DNA from: Acidimicrobiia bacterium
GTDB taxonomy: Bacteria; Actinomycetota; Acidimicrobiia; UBA5794; JAOTWH01
Reading direction: 5' to 3'
NCBI GenBank assembly: GCA_029863035.1
Contig: JAOTWH010000017.1
Span: 1-19,606, forward strand
Length of the DNA stretch: 19,606 nucleotides
This document shows, in pieces, positions 5,942 to 14,634 of this stretch. Position 1 is the first letter of the stretch. Every line of letters starts with the position of its first letter. The position numbers and the translations under genes are program-made. The notes under the pieces were generated by a model. That model was not told where the DNA came from. It searched no databases and saw nothing but the letters and a program-made list of their open reading frames with translations.

Positions 5942-7273
5942 ATGACCCGCGTTGTCGCGGTGCTAGTCCTGGTTTTCGCGGCTTGCACTTCCACCCCGAG
6001 CACCCAAACCGCTGCCGTGCCGACGGTGGTGTCGACCACCACGTCGACCACCACGTCGACCACTAATCCTCCTCCCACCACGTCATCAACGACGACCACC
6101 ACTACGACGACGATTCCTTCCGTGTTGGTCGATGGGATCGTGACCACAGCCGACGGTGCTCCGCTCGACGATGCTGTCGTTACTTCACCGTTGGCGACGG
6201 CTACGAGCAATGACGCGGGTGCGTTCACCATCGAACTGAGGGTTGGCGACACCATCACCGTGGGTCGCCCGGCCTGGCTGCCGGGCGAGACGGTCTGGGA
6301 GGGCGGGGAGTCACTTGATGTGGTCCTCGAGCCCCGGGTGGTCAACGCGATTCGGGTGAGCCGTTACGTGGCGATGGAGCCCGATTCGTTCTCTGCCCTG
6401 CTTGAAATGGCCGATGGCTCAGCGGTGAACGCACTCATCTTCGACACCAAGGACGAGACCGGACAGGTGCTCTACAACACCGCGGTGGAGTACCCCCACG
6501 ACATCGGAGCCGTTGCGGACATCTACGACCCCGCCGAGCTCATCGCTCTGGCAGATGCCCACGGCCTGTACACCATCACCCGATTGGTCTCCTTCGAGGA
6601 CCCGATCCGGGTCCAGGCCGATCCAGACACCAAGCTGGCGGGGGCATGGGTAGACATGTCGGACCCGGCGAACTGGGCCTACATACTCGACCTCGCCACC
6701 GAAGCCTGCGAGCTGGGGTTCGACGAGATCCAGTTCGACTATGTGCGCTTCCCGGCAGGCATCACCGGCGCGGCTCTGGTCCAGAAGGGAACCTTCACCG
6801 AGGAAGGACGGATCGCCGCCATAACCGCCTTTCTAGCCGAAGCGAGATCGCGGCTACACCCGATGAGATGCGCGGTGGCGGCGGACGTCTTCGGCATCAT
6901 CATGTCGAGCCCAAACGATGAAGGGATCGGCCAGAAGGTGGAGGAGACGTCGGCACACGTGGATGTGTTGAGCCCGATGGTCTATCCCAGCCACTACTCC
7001 CCCGGCTGGCTGGGTTTCGGCGACCCCAACGATCACCCGGGTCCGGTGGTGGCCGACGCCCTGGCCGGCGCCGATCGGATGGATCCCACCACCATCTTGC
7101 GACCGTGGCTACAGGCCTTCTACTACTCCCCGGCCCAGATCGGTGTCGAGATATCTGAGGCAACCAACGGCGGGTACGGGTGGATGCTGTGGAACGCCGG
7201 CGGCGAATACAACCCCAATGCCCTGCCGTCCGAGGGGGAGCCGTTGGAGGAAGAGCCTGCAGAGGACGGCTAG
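5942..7273 (+). CDS. Lipoprotein with Thr-rich linker and DUF4015 putative glycoside hydrolase domain
   Basis: 443 residues. The N-terminus MTRVVAVLVLVFAAC is a short lipoprotein-type signal ending in FAAC; the -3 Phe makes the lipobox imperfect. Residues ~16-58 are an extended Thr/Ser/Pro linker. Residues ~60-112 look like a carboxypeptidase-regulatory Ig-like domain (GIVTTADGAPLDDAVV ... NDAGAFTIEL). The rest, ~115-430, is a TIM-barrel-like DUF4015 domain with the family's hallmark FDEIQFDYVRFPAG near residue 260, then MVYPSHY and GGYGWMLWNAGGEY. It probably works on cell-envelope or external glycans; no substrate is known to me. No strong ribosome binding site precedes ATG 5942 (only GCGAG). 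The neighbouring O-antigen-ligase-like gene makes an envelope-polysaccharide role attractive (inference). Confidence 0.85.
   Translation: MTRVVAVLVLVFAACTSTPSTQTAAVPTVVSTTTSTTTSTTNPPPTTSSTTTTTTTTIPSVLVDGIVTTADGAPLDDAVVTSPLATATSNDAGAFTIELRVGDTITVGRPAWLPGETVWEGGESLDVVLEPRVVNAIRVSRYVAMEPDSFSALLEMADGSAVNALIFDTKDETGQVLYNTAVEYPHDIGAVADIYDPAELIALADAHGLYTITRLVSFEDPIRVQADPDTKLAGAWVDMSDPANWAYILDLATEACELGFDEIQFDYVRFPAGITGAALVQKGTFTEEGRIAAITAFLAEARSRLHPMRCAVAADVFGIIMSSPNDEGIGQKVEETSAHVDVLSPMVYPSHYSPGWLGFGDPNDHPGPVVADALAGADRMDPTTILRPWLQAFYYSPAQIGVEISEATNGGYGWMLWNAGGEYNPNALPSEGEPLEEEPAEDG
6031..6063. repeat. 12-bp tandem repeat in the Thr-rich linker
   Basis: Unit GTCGACCACCAC at 6031-6042 and 6043-6054 with a partial third copy at 6055-6063. 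It encodes part of the STTT linker of the lipoprotein and allows in-frame length changes. Confidence 0.8.
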
Positions 7274-7349
7274 GAAGTTTCGTACGTCAGCTGACACAAC
7301 GGTTGTTGCAACCACTTCAGCAGGGTGACAACGGCGCCGAAACACAGAC

Positions 7350-9110
7350 ATGACTGTCGTCCTCGACAAGGACCTGCCCGGCGCGCCCGATCTCGACGGT
7401 CGGCCGGTAGTTACCGCCGGAGCTCAGCAGCGCAAGGGCGACCGTGTCGGGTTGGTCGTGGCGGCGCTTGTTGTCGTTTTCGGCATCGGCTTCGTCCCCA
7501 TCTTCAATATTCCGTCGTGGACCATCCGCATGGCGTTGCTGCCGCTGGTAGCCGCGGCAGGGCTACCTTGGCTGCCGACCGTGCGCCGGTCAGGCCAGCG
7601 CCTTGCTGTCTCTGCGGCCTCGGCATTCGCGGTCATAGCGCTAGTCACCGCGGTCGTTTCCCCCAGACCTCTGGTCGGCCTGACGGGCGACTACGGGTGG
7701 GGCACAGGAGCCATTTTCGTCGCCGGCCTCGTCGGCATTTGGGCACTGGGGGCGTCCTCGTCACCGGGCTGGAGCCGACACATCCAGACTGCGCTCCTTG
7801 CGGTCGCCTCGCTCAATGCCGTTGTCGCTCTTGCACAACTTGCTATCCCCGACATCTTGCCCGCTCTGGAGGTTGACGGCGGGCGAGCGCCCGGTCTCAC
7901 AGGGAACCCGGTGCATCTGGCCGCGTTGTTGATGGGGGCGGTGGCGCTGTGCGCCTCCCGCGCCAGCACTCGGACAGCGTGGTGGGCAGGAGGGGCCGCG
8001 CTCCTCACCGCGGCCGCGCAACTCACCGGCTCGCGCTTCGTCCTCGTCGTGGTGGTCATTGTCGCCGTAGCCCAGTTCCGGCCCAACGGAGTGAAGACAG
8101 GCTCTATGGTCGCGGCCGCGCTATTGGCAGGTGTCCTTGCAGGAACCGCCCTCGCGAGCGGACCAGTGGGCTCGGCCGTCAGCTCGGCCGACCGTGTCGG
8201 GACAAGGGGCGTAGCCATCCGTCTCGATATATGGGGCGCTGGTGGACAAGCGGTGGCGGCGAACCCATTGGGCCATGGCCCCGGGCAATTCCGAGATGCC
8301 GTAGCACCGTATGGCACGCCCGAGATTGCGGCCGCCTTGGCGCCGAACGAGTTGCCCGCTGACGCCCACAACATCGTCATCGAGTACGCGGTCACGACTG
8401 GGCTCGCCGGGGTCATGGCGCTCATGTTGTGGATCGGCGCCGCTCTGTTTGCGGCCCGAGGCCCGCTGGCGTGGTTCGCACTGGCCCTGCTTGGATTCCA
8501 CCTCGTTCAGCCTCAGTCGGTCATTACCACACCACTCCTTTTCCTGGCGCTGGGCGCTGCGGCAGCGACCTTGAAACGCGACGAACGCCGACCATTGTCT
8601 CGTCGGGTGGCATCGGCGCTGCTTCTAGTCGTTGCAGGAGCGGCCGCGGCCGCCTTTGTCGTCGGCGATTACCACCTGCACCGGGCCCGGCTCGACTTCG
8701 ACCGGTCCAGCGCGGTCACTGCCGAGCGGCTTATCGGGCACTGGGCGCAACCTGCTCACGAGTTGGGAAAGATCGAGGTATTCGAGGCCATCACATCGAA
8801 GAGTTACGACTTCGACTCCGCTCTCGGGTGGTTGACATCTGCGGCTGCCTCCGATCCGGGGGATCCCTCCAGTTGGGTCGCTCTGGGCATGCTGGAGTTG
8901 GCGGATGGTCGTCATGTCGAAGCCAGCATCCACCTCAACGAGGCACTGCGGACCTACCCGTGGTGGATGCCAGCCCTCATGGGGATGGCCGAAGTGGAGG
9001 CGGCACAAGGTCATCATTCCGAGGCGCTCATGTGGGCCGAGCGGGCAGCCGCGGTTCGTGCCACTCCCGAGGCGCTGGCGCTCGTCGAACGCCTCCGCTC
9101 CTCCGGCTGA
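7350..9110 (+). CDS. O-antigen ligase-like (Wzy_C) polytopic membrane protein with C-terminal TPR repeats
   Basis: 586 residues with about 12 hydrophobic segments between residues ~33 and ~450. Between late segments lies a large external loop carrying GVAIRLDIWGAGGQAVAANPLGHGPGQF and DAHNIVIEYAVTTGLAG, the Arg- and HNxxxE-type signature of WaaL/Wzy-family enzymes that ligate or polymerise lipid-linked glycans. After the last membrane segment, residues ~490-580 contain two to three TPR-like repeats (SALGWLTSAAASDPGDPSSWVALGMLELADG, and so on). No glycosyltransferases or polysaccharide cluster are visible around it. The start at ATG 7350 has no clear Shine-Dalgarno. It converges with msrA after a 35-bp gap. 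The true substrate (O-antigen, capsule, or another glycan) cannot be told. Confidence 0.82.
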   Translation: MTVVLDKDLPGAPDLDGRPVVTAGAQQRKGDRVGLVVAALVVVFGIGFVPIFNIPSWTIRMALLPLVAAAGLPWLPTVRRSGQRLAVSAASAFAVIALVTAVVSPRPLVGLTGDYGWGTGAIFVAGLVGIWALGASSSPGWSRHIQTALLAVASLNAVVALAQLAIPDILPALEVDGGRAPGLTGNPVHLAALLMGAVALCASRASTRTAWWAGGAALLTAAAQLTGSRFVLVVVVIVAVAQFRPNGVKTGSMVAAALLAGVLAGTALASGPVGSAVSSADRVGTRGVAIRLDIWGAGGQAVAANPLGHGPGQFRDAVAPYGTPEIAAALAPNELPADAHNIVIEYAVTTGLAGVMALMLWIGAALFAARGPLAWFALALLGFHLVQPQSVITTPLLFLALGAAAATLKRDERRPLSRRVASALLLVVAGAAAAAFVVGDYHLHRARLDFDRSSAVTAERLIGHWAQPAHELGKIEVFEAITSKSYDFDSALGWLTSAAASDPGDPSSWVALGMLELADGRHVEASIHLNEALRTYPWWMPALMGMAEVEAAQGHHSEALMWAERAAAVRATPEALALVERLRSSG

Positions 9111-9145
9111 GGATTCCGCCGACCTGGAAGGGTCAGTGGCAGGCC

Positions 9146-9778
9146 CTATCCGTCGTATGACAACTGACAGAAACCGTGGTTGCAATACCCGCCAGGGTTC
9201 TTGGCCAGATACTGCTGGTGGTAGTCCTCGGCGTAATAGAACTGCCCAGCTTCGGCGATCTCTGTGGTGATCGACCCAAAACCGCCTTCTGTGAGCTGTT
9301 GCTGATAGCGGTCGCGCGACCTCTTGGCCGTCTCCAGCTGGGAATCGGTGGTGGTGTAGATCGCCGAGCGGTACTGGGTCCCGGTGTCGTTCCCCTGACG
9401 CATGCCTTGAGTCGGGTCGTGCTCTTCCCAAAAGGGCTTGAGCAGCTCGTCGTAGGTGACCTGGGCCGGGTCGTAGACGACCACCACCGCTTCGGCGTGG
9501 CCGGTGCGGGTTGTGCAGACCTCTTCATAGGTGGGGTTGGGTGTGAACCCACCCATGTAGCCGGCGGCGGTGGTGTAGACACCGGGGATCTGCCAGAAGA
9601 TGCGCTCGGCGCCCCAGAAGCAACCCATGGCGAAGTAGGCCACTTCCATGCCGTCCGGGAACGGCCCAACGAGTGGATTGCCGTTCACGAAGTGGGCTGC
9701 GGGCACTGCGATGGCCTCGGACCGGCCGACCAAGGCGTCGTCAGGATCGATCATGTTGGATTTCTCTCTGCTGAACAT
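9146..9778 (-). CDS. msrA: Peptide methionine sulfoxide reductase MsrA
   Basis: 210 residues; reduces the S-form of methionine sulfoxide in proteins, using thioredoxin. The catalytic motif is [11 protein letters not shown] with Cys53. Family blocks [58 protein letters not shown] and [16 protein letters not shown] follow. Two further cysteines, Cys199 and Cys204 in the C-terminal GYCNHGFCQ, are placed to act as recycling cysteines. The start is ATG 9778, six bases after GGGAGGT (9785-9791). An ATG at 9793 overlaps this ribosome binding site and is rejected. It lies 38 bp downstream of the dienelactone hydrolase gene on the same strand, so the two are probably co-transcribed. Confidence 0.97.
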   Translation of the reverse strand: MFSREKSNMIDPDDALVGRSEAIAVPAAHFVNGNPLVGPFPDGMEVAYFAMGCFWGAERIFWQIPGVYTTAAGYMGGFTPNPTYEEVCTTRTGHAEAVVVVYDPAQVTYDELLKPFWEEHDPTQGMRQGNDTGTQYRSAIYTTTDSQLETAKRSRDRYQQQLTEGGFGSITTEIAEAGQFYYAEDYHQQYLAKNPGGYCNHGFCQLSYDG

Positions 9779-9816
9779 GTGTCTACCTCCCAACGCTCGG
9801 AATCGTCGGTTCGTTC

Positions 9817-10569
9817 CTAGGAATTGGCCGCGATGAACTTGAGCACCCGTTCCCAGGCATCGACCGACTCATTCCCGTAATCGTCTTGCTTGCGATCGAA
9901 GAACGAATGGGGGGCATGGGGGTAGGTGACTATCTCGTGAGAGACCCCGGCCTCCTCCAGTGCTGCGTCGAACTCCGCTATGACATCTGGTGGGATACTG
10001 GGGTCGTCGCCGCCCATGAGCCCAAGCACCGGGCAGGCGATGTCGGAAGCGGCTTCGATCGGAGTGGGAGTTCCCTGGGGATACTGAGCCAGCGGGTTGC
10101 CGTAGAAGCCGATGGCACCGGCCAACCCATGCCCGCTGCCAGCCTGCAGCCACGAATTCGACCCACCGAAGCAGAACCCCACCGTGAAGATGGGCCGGTT
10201 CGGATCCGCAGAGCGAAGATGGGCAACGGCAGCTGCGGTGTCGCCCGTGACGCCAGCAGCGATGGTCTGCTGGACGTGCGGCATGTAGTCCCAGTCGTTT
10301 TCGCGCTTGTCGACCCCGGCGGTTCGCCCGAAGTAGTCGATCGCTACCGAGTCGTAACCGGCCTGGGCGAACCGCACCGCAAGCTCCTCGTAGAAGCGAT
10401 AGAGGCCACGCACATCAGGCAACACGACTACTGCCGGCCCAGTTCCGGCCGCCACCGCTTCGAAGGCTGCGAATGAAGTTCCATCGGCCGAGGTCAGGTT
10501 GAGATCCTTGCAGGCGACCTCTTTCCCGTTGTCCGCTATTGGGGGCGCCGAGTCGGCGTCAAAGCACAT
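9817..10569 (-). CDS. Dienelactone hydrolase family protein
   Basis: 250-residue alpha/beta hydrolase of the dienelactone hydrolase family. The nucleophile is Cys133 in GFCFGG; Asp189 in GGDDPSIPP and His221 in PHAPHSFFD complete the triad. The family block [36 protein letters not shown] is near the N-terminus. It is cytosolic (no signal peptide). The family name comes from chlorocatechol breakdown, but members hydrolyse many esters or lactones and no aromatic-degradation genes are nearby, so the substrate is open. It is the first gene of a likely two-gene unit with msrA and is divergent from the GAF-GGDEF gene. No strong Shine-Dalgarno is visible. Confidence 0.92.
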   Translation of the reverse strand: MCFDADSAPPIADNGKEVACKDLNLTSADGTSFAAFEAVAAGTGPAVVVLPDVRGLYRFYEELAVRFAQAGYDSVAIDYFGRTAGVDKRENDWDYMPHVQQTIAAGVTGDTAAAVAHLRSADPNRPIFTVGFCFGGSNSWLQAGSGHGLAGAIGFYGNPLAQYPQGTPTPIEAASDIACPVLGLMGGDDPSIPPDVIAEFDAALEEAGVSHEIVTYPHAPHSFFDRKQDDYGNESVDAWERVLKFIAANS

Positions 10570-10735
10570 GGCGCAACCCTACTTTGTCGCCGTCTCGCAG
10601 TACCCGGTTGTGTCCATCCGCTGCAAGCTAACCGACCGCCCACTTTCGGTGTTGTTGTATCAATTCTCTCCGGACCCGATGCCTAAAGAACAGCGTCGCC
10701 GTGTCGATAAACCACCGAACGCCCCACAAGAAGAA

Positions 10736-11812
10736 ATGATTACTGCACCCACACCCGTTAATGAGGCCGCCCGCTTGGAGGAGCTACGCAGCTACGCCGT
10801 GCTCGACACGCTTGCCGAGCAGGCCTACGACGACATCACATACCTGGCGTCGAGCATCTGCGGGACACCGATCGCCCTTGTGAGCATGGTCGATAGCGAG
10901 CGTCAGTGGTTCAAATCGCGTGTCGGACTTGAGGCGACTGAGACGTCGCGCGACCTGGCCTTCTGTGCCCACGCGATCCTCAAGCCCGAAGAGCTCTTCG
11001 TCGTTGAGAACGCTCTCGACGACGAACGTTTCGCGAACAACCCCCTGGTCACCGAGGACCCAGCCATCCGCTTCTACGCCGGCGCCCCGCTGACGACCTC
11101 CACGGGCAACGCACTGGGCACCCTCTGCGTCATCGACACCGAGGAACGCAAGTTGACAGAGGAGCAGGCTCAGGCGCTGCAAGCCCTGTCACGCCAGGTG
11201 ATGGCGCAACTCGAGCTGCGGCGCAGCGTTGCCACGCTGGAGGCGCAGGCAAAAGCACAGCAGCTCTATGAGGATCAGCTGCAGGATTACCAACGAAAGT
11301 TGGAGATCAAGCACGCCGAGATGACACGCCTCAGCGTCACCGATCCATTGACGGGCCTGGTCAACCGCCGCGCCTTTGTCGATACCTTGGAGCGCGAGCT
11401 GGCGCGCCACGCTCGCTACGGAGAAGAAGTGGCACTGGCCCTCATCGATATCGACGAGTTCAAGCCGTTCAACGACAGCTTCGGCCATCCTCATGGCGAC
11501 GGTGCGATCGAGGCAGTAGCTCGGCTGCTCGTCGGGGAGAGCCGCGCCACCGACCTGGTCGCCCGCTATGGCGGCGACGAGTTCGCCATCATCTTGTCAA
11601 ACACCTCACCCGAGGGGGCGAAAGTACTGGGAGAGCGGTTCCGACGTGCCGTGGAACGAGCCGAGTGGGACCAGCGCCCCATTACCGTAAGCGTCGGCAT
11701 CGCCGCCGCTGGAGAGTCGACCAACAGCGTCGAAGCTCTGATCGATGCGGCCGATATTGCCTTATACGAGGCCAAGGGTGCTGGTCGCAACCAGGTGTCG
11801 GTGGCTGGTTAA
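10736..11812 (+). CDS. Diguanylate cyclase with N-terminal GAF domain
   Basis: 358 residues from ATG 10736. It opens with [28 protein letters not shown], the usual start of the GAF-GGDEF class. GAF spans ~20-165 ([44 protein letters not shown]). A helical linker (~165-200) leads to GGDEF from [10 protein letters not shown] near 203. The active site RYGGDEF is at 277-283, with inhibitory site RATD five residues before GGDEF. It should be cytosolic, make c-di-GMP and be product-inhibited. An in-frame ATG at 10679 is a possible earlier start (19 extra residues); starts further upstream overlap the divergent hydrolase gene and are unlikely. The stop shares its last bases with the convergent small protein gene. 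Confidence 0.9.
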   Translation: MITAPTPVNEAARLEELRSYAVLDTLAEQAYDDITYLASSICGTPIALVSMVDSERQWFKSRVGLEATETSRDLAFCAHAILKPEELFVVENALDDERFANNPLVTEDPAIRFYAGAPLTTSTGNALGTLCVIDTEERKLTEEQAQALQALSRQVMAQLELRRSVATLEAQAKAQQLYEDQLQDYQRKLEIKHAEMTRLSVTDPLTGLVNRRAFVDTLERELARHARYGEEVALALIDIDEFKPFNDSFGHPHGDGAIEAVARLLVGESRATDLVARYGGDEFAIILSNTSPEGAKVLGERFRRAVERAEWDQRPITVSVGIAAAGESTNSVEALIDAADIALYEAKGAGRNQVSVAG

Positions 11813-12015
11813 TTGCCCGCTTCAGCCCTTTGGCGAAGCACGTCCTTATCTGCCATCTTGCCCGACACGGCACACCAGATCTCGCTACGTCCGCCAGCGC
11901 GCGGTGAGGCTGCGCCCTGTCGGCAGGCCCAGCACCGCTCCACTTCGACCAGTTCGGAGCGCAACGGACACATCACCATGCCACCGACAACCGGCAGCCA
12001 ATCTCGCTTGACCAT
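11809..12015 (-). CDS. Small four-cysteine protein, possible zinc ribbon
   Basis: 68 residues with the pattern MCPLR-x6-VERCWACR and a later WCAVSG: Cys16, Cys28, Cys31 and Cys48. The CxxC pair and spacing suggest a metal-binding knuckle; it resembles short uncharacterised actinobacterial proteins (resemblance only). Third-codon positions are mostly G or C. Its stop overlaps the stop of the GAF-GGDEF gene in a shared TTAA, a tight convergent fit like that of the thioesterase/oppF pair, which favours a real gene. The start is uncertain: ATG 12015 or internal ATGs 12 to 14 codons in; no Shine-Dalgarno is convincing. Function unknown. Confidence 0.55.
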   Translation of the reverse strand: MVKRDWLPVVGGMVMCPLRSELVEVERCWACRQGAASPRAGGRSEIWCAVSGKMADKDVLRQRAEAGN

Positions 12016-12154
12016 GAGCCAACTGTTTCACAACCGCCACACTGCGATTAGGGCACAAAGACCCCAGGAGCACTCAGGAAGAGTTATGGCCTAGTTGAGG
12101 AAGGAACCGTGGCGTCACAACTGGACTCTTCGAGGCTTGGGTAGATTCGACGTT

Positions 12155-12193
12155 GTGATAACACGCGCCGCTGTGCTCTGGGCCGGCTCCTAA
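12155..12193 (+). other. Possible 12-codon leader ORF before the thioesterase
   Basis: GTG at 12155 opens a frame of 12 codons (MITRAAVLWAGS) whose TAA overlaps the thioesterase ATG as TAATG. A TAGATT hexamer (12142-12147) lies seven bases before the GTG, placed as a -10 for a leaderless message. If so, the thioesterase, which lacks its own Shine-Dalgarno, would be translated by re-initiation. This is inference from layout. Confidence 0.25.
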
Positions 12194-12633
12194 TGGGACG
12201 AGAAGCTCCTCCCGGCCGCTCGGCCTACGCCCATTTCGAGCCACTGCAAACCCGCTGGTTGGACAACGACGTCTACGGGCACATCAACAACGTCGTGTTC
12301 TACTCCTACTTCGACACGGTGATCAATCGATTCCTCATCGACCGCGGCGGCCTCGACATCTCACAGGGAGGGGTGATCGGGGTGGCAGCAGAATCTCATT
12401 GCACTTTCCACGCTCCTCTGAGCTTTCCGCAGGCTCTGGAAGCTGGCATGGCGGTCAGCCACATCGGCACCTCGAGTGTTCGCTACCACGTTGGCGTCTT
12501 CGCATCGGACAGAGAGGAGGCTGGCGCCTCTGGAGAATTCGTCCACGTTTTCGTCGACCGCCGCACCCGCCGCCCGGTTGCCATGCCGGAGACGGTCAGA
12601 ACGGCGCTACAGAGCCTGCTACTGGCTCCCTAG
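12193..12633 (+). CDS. Acyl-CoA thioesterase, 4HBT hotdog fold
   Basis: 146 residues of the 4-hydroxybenzoyl-CoA thioesterase/YbgC-like group. The motif [28 protein letters not shown] holds the catalytic Asp (Asp26 by alignment with DxDxxGHxNN). Then come [13 protein letters not shown] and [31 protein letters not shown], standard hotdog strands. It is cytosolic and hydrolyses acyl-CoA; chain type is not evident. The ATG directly overlaps the stop of a possible leader ORF and there is no Shine-Dalgarno. Its stop TAG overlaps the convergent oppF stop in a shared CTAG. Confidence 0.92.
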   Translation: MGREAPPGRSAYAHFEPLQTRWLDNDVYGHINNVVFYSYFDTVINRFLIDRGGLDISQGGVIGVAAESHCTFHAPLSFPQALEAGMAVSHIGTSSVRYHVGVFASDREEAGASGEFVHVFVDRRTRRPVAMPETVRTALQSLLLAP

Positions 12634-13646
12634 ATGCGAACCTCGGGGTCGAGGTGTTGGTATGCACCAGTCCGCAGGTGGCACGCAGCTTCGTGATGGG
12701 TTTCGCCCGCCACCTGGAGCAACTGGGGGCGCTCAACGTCGCACACGCCCATGCAGGCGATGGGGCACCGGGGATGGAATTTGCAGCCCGTAGGCGGATT
12801 GAGCGGGCTGGGAACATCACCCTCGAGGATGACTCTCTCCCGCCGCAGTTCTGGGTTGGGCACCGGGATCGCAGACAGCAGTGCCCTGGTGTAGGGGTGA
12901 GTCGGGTTGCGATACAGCGCGTGACGCTCGGTCGCTTCCACCATGTCGCCCAGATACATCACTGCCACCCGATCGGAGATGTGCTCCACCACCGCCAGGT
13001 TGTGAGCGATGAAGAGGAGGGTCAGATCCAGCTCGCCCTGTAGCTCGCGCAGCAGATTCAGCACCTGAGCCTGCACCGAAACGTCGAGCGCCGACACCGG
13101 CTCGTCGGCCACAACGAACTTGGGCCGCAGGATCAACGCCCTGGCGATGCCGATGCGCTGGCGTTGGCCGCCCGAGAACTCATGCGGAAAACGCCTGGCG
13201 TGCACTGCCTCCAAACCAACGATCTCCAACATCTCGGTGACCTTTTGGCGGCGCTCATCGGCGTCGCCCACCCCGTGGATCTTGAGCCCTTCGGCGATGC
13301 TGTCGCCGACCAGGGTGCGCGGGTCGAGGGAAGAGAACGGATCCTGGAAGATGATCTGCATCTGCTTACGGATGGCTTTGAGCTGGCGGCCTTCGAGGTG
13401 GGCAACATCGTGACCCTCGAAGTGGATCGTTCCTGACGTCGGATCGAGCAGTCGCACCAGCATTCGCCCCAGCGTTGTCTTGCCGCACCCGGATTCGCCC
13501 ACCAGTCCGAGTGTCTCGCCCTTGTAGATGTCGAACGAAACGTTGTCGACCGCTTTCACGTGCCCAATAGTGCGCTTGAGGATTCCCCCCTTCACGGGGA
13601 AGTCCTTGGTCAGGTCGCGGACCTCAATGAGCGTCTCTTCACTCAT
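12630..13646 (-). CDS. oppF: Oligopeptide ABC transporter ATP-binding protein OppF
   Basis: 338 residues; the second ATPase of the peptide importer. Walker A GESGCGKT at 50-57, Q-loop in [12 protein letters not shown] near 100, signature FSGGQRQR at 157-164, Walker B FVVADEP around 177-183, D-loop SALD, H-loop His215. The C-terminal oligopeptide-transporter extension is present: [15 protein letters not shown], then [15 protein letters not shown] with clustered cysteines and a later ACHL. The start at ATG 13646 ([12 protein letters not shown]) matches the family; the open frame upstream is antisense noise. It overlaps the oppD stop by eight bases, so translation is probably coupled. It is the last gene of the operon. 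Confidence 0.95.
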   Translation of the reverse strand: MSEETLIEVRDLTKDFPVKGGILKRTIGHVKAVDNVSFDIYKGETLGLVGESGCGKTTLGRMLVRLLDPTSGTIHFEGHDVAHLEGRQLKAIRKQMQIIFQDPFSSLDPRTLVGDSIAEGLKIHGVGDADERRQKVTEMLEIVGLEAVHARRFPHEFSGGQRQRIGIARALILRPKFVVADEPVSALDVSVQAQVLNLLRELQGELDLTLLFIAHNLAVVEHISDRVAVMYLGDMVEATERHALYRNPTHPYTRALLSAIPVPNPELRRERVILEGDVPSPLNPPTGCKFHPRCPIACMGVCDVERPQLLQVAGETHHEAACHLRTGAYQHLDPEVRI

Positions 13647-14634
13647 GCGCCTGATACAGCCAGCACCGCACGGTGTGACCATCTCCTGTGTCTTCCAACG
13701 ACGGCTGGCGCTGGGTGCAGATCTCGAGCTTGTTGTCGATGCGCGCTTGGCAGCGCGGGGCAAATCGACATCCGTCCGGCAGGTTGACCAGGCTGGGCAC
13801 GGTGCCCGGAATGACGGCCAGCTCATCCAACACCTGTCCCAACACCGGGATCGAACCGATGAGGCCCTGGGTATAGGGATGTTTGGGATCGTTGAACAAG
13901 GTGGTGACATCGGTCTCCTCGACGATCTCGCCGGCGTACATCACCGCCACCCGATCTGCCATCTCGGCTACCACCCCCAGGTCATGGGTAATGAGAACCA
14001 CCGCGGTGCCGCGGTCACGCTGCAGGTCTCGCATGAGATCCAGGATCTGCGCCTGGATGGTGACGTCGAGCGCAGTGGTTGGCTCATCAGCGATGAGCAG
14101 CTCGGGCTCACACGCCAAAGCCATGGCGATCATCACCCGCTGCGCCATGCCTCCAGACATCTCGTGCGGATACGACTTGGCCCGACTCTCGGGATCGGGG
14201 ATACCAACCTGGCGCAGCATCTCGATCGCCTTCTCCTCTGGTACATGCTTTTCGTAATCGCGGTGGATATCGAAGACCTCGGAGATCTGAGCGCCCACCT
14301 CGTATACGGGATTGAGCGAGGACTGCGGCTGTTGGAAGATCATCGATATGGCGTCGCCCCGCATCGCCTCGAGCTCCTTGGTAGACAGCTCGGTCATGTC
14401 GCGCCCGTCGAACAGGATCTTGCCGGCGTTGACCTTCCCCGGGGGCGGCACCAGCTGCATAATCGAGAGTGAGGTGACGCTCTTGCCGCACCCGGACTCC
14501 CCTACCAGGCCGAGCACCTCGCCCTTGCGAACCGACAGATCGACTCCGTCCACCGCTTTCACCACACCGTGGCGGGCGTGGAAATAGGTACGCAGGTCCT
14601 GAACCTCGAGCAGCTTGTCATTTGAATCAGCCAT
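13639..14634 (-). CDS. oppD: Oligopeptide ABC transporter ATP-binding protein OppD
   Basis: 331 residues; the first ATPase of the importer. Walker A GESGCGKS at 45-52, Q-loop [12 protein letters not shown] near 98-109, signature MSGGMAQR at 159-166, Walker B LLIADEP at 179-185, H-loop His217. The C-terminal extension reads [12 protein letters not shown], then [18 protein letters not shown] and RCWLYQ. The start codon overlaps the oppC stop by one base (TGATG), a classic coupling arrangement, and its end overlaps oppF. Confidence 0.96.
   Translation of the reverse strand: MADSNDKLLEVQDLRTYFHARHGVVKAVDGVDLSVRKGEVLGLVGESGCGKSVTSLSIMQLVPPPGKVNAGKILFDGRDMTELSTKELEAMRGDAISMIFQQPQSSLNPVYEVGAQISEVFDIHRDYEKHVPEEKAIEMLRQVGIPDPESRAKSYPHEMSGGMAQRVMIAMALACEPELLIADEPTTALDVTIQAQILDLMRDLQRDRGTAVVLITHDLGVVAEMADRVAVMYAGEIVEETDVTTLFNDPKHPYTQGLIGSIPVLGQVLDELAVIPGTVPSLVNLPDGCRFAPRCQARIDNKLEICTQRQPSLEDTGDGHTVRCWLYQAHE

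Noticed and set aside
9111..9145. Terminator between the Wzy_C gene and msrA
   Set aside because: The 35-bp convergent gap shows no convincing inverted repeat.
10499..10735. Longer N-terminus for the second diguanylate cyclase
   Set aside because: It would overlap the divergent hydrolase gene and remove its promoter region, and the added residues match nothing in the GAF-GGDEF family. An ATG at 10679 remains a minor alternative.
11813..12094. Plus-strand ORF after the GAF-GGDEF gene
   Set aside because: It is antisense to the four-cysteine ORF, has Ser/Arg/Pro-rich composition typical of shadow frames, and has no motif.
13647..13910. N-terminal extension of oppF
   Set aside because: It lies inside oppD in another frame. 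The family start [12 protein letters not shown] at 13646 is clear.
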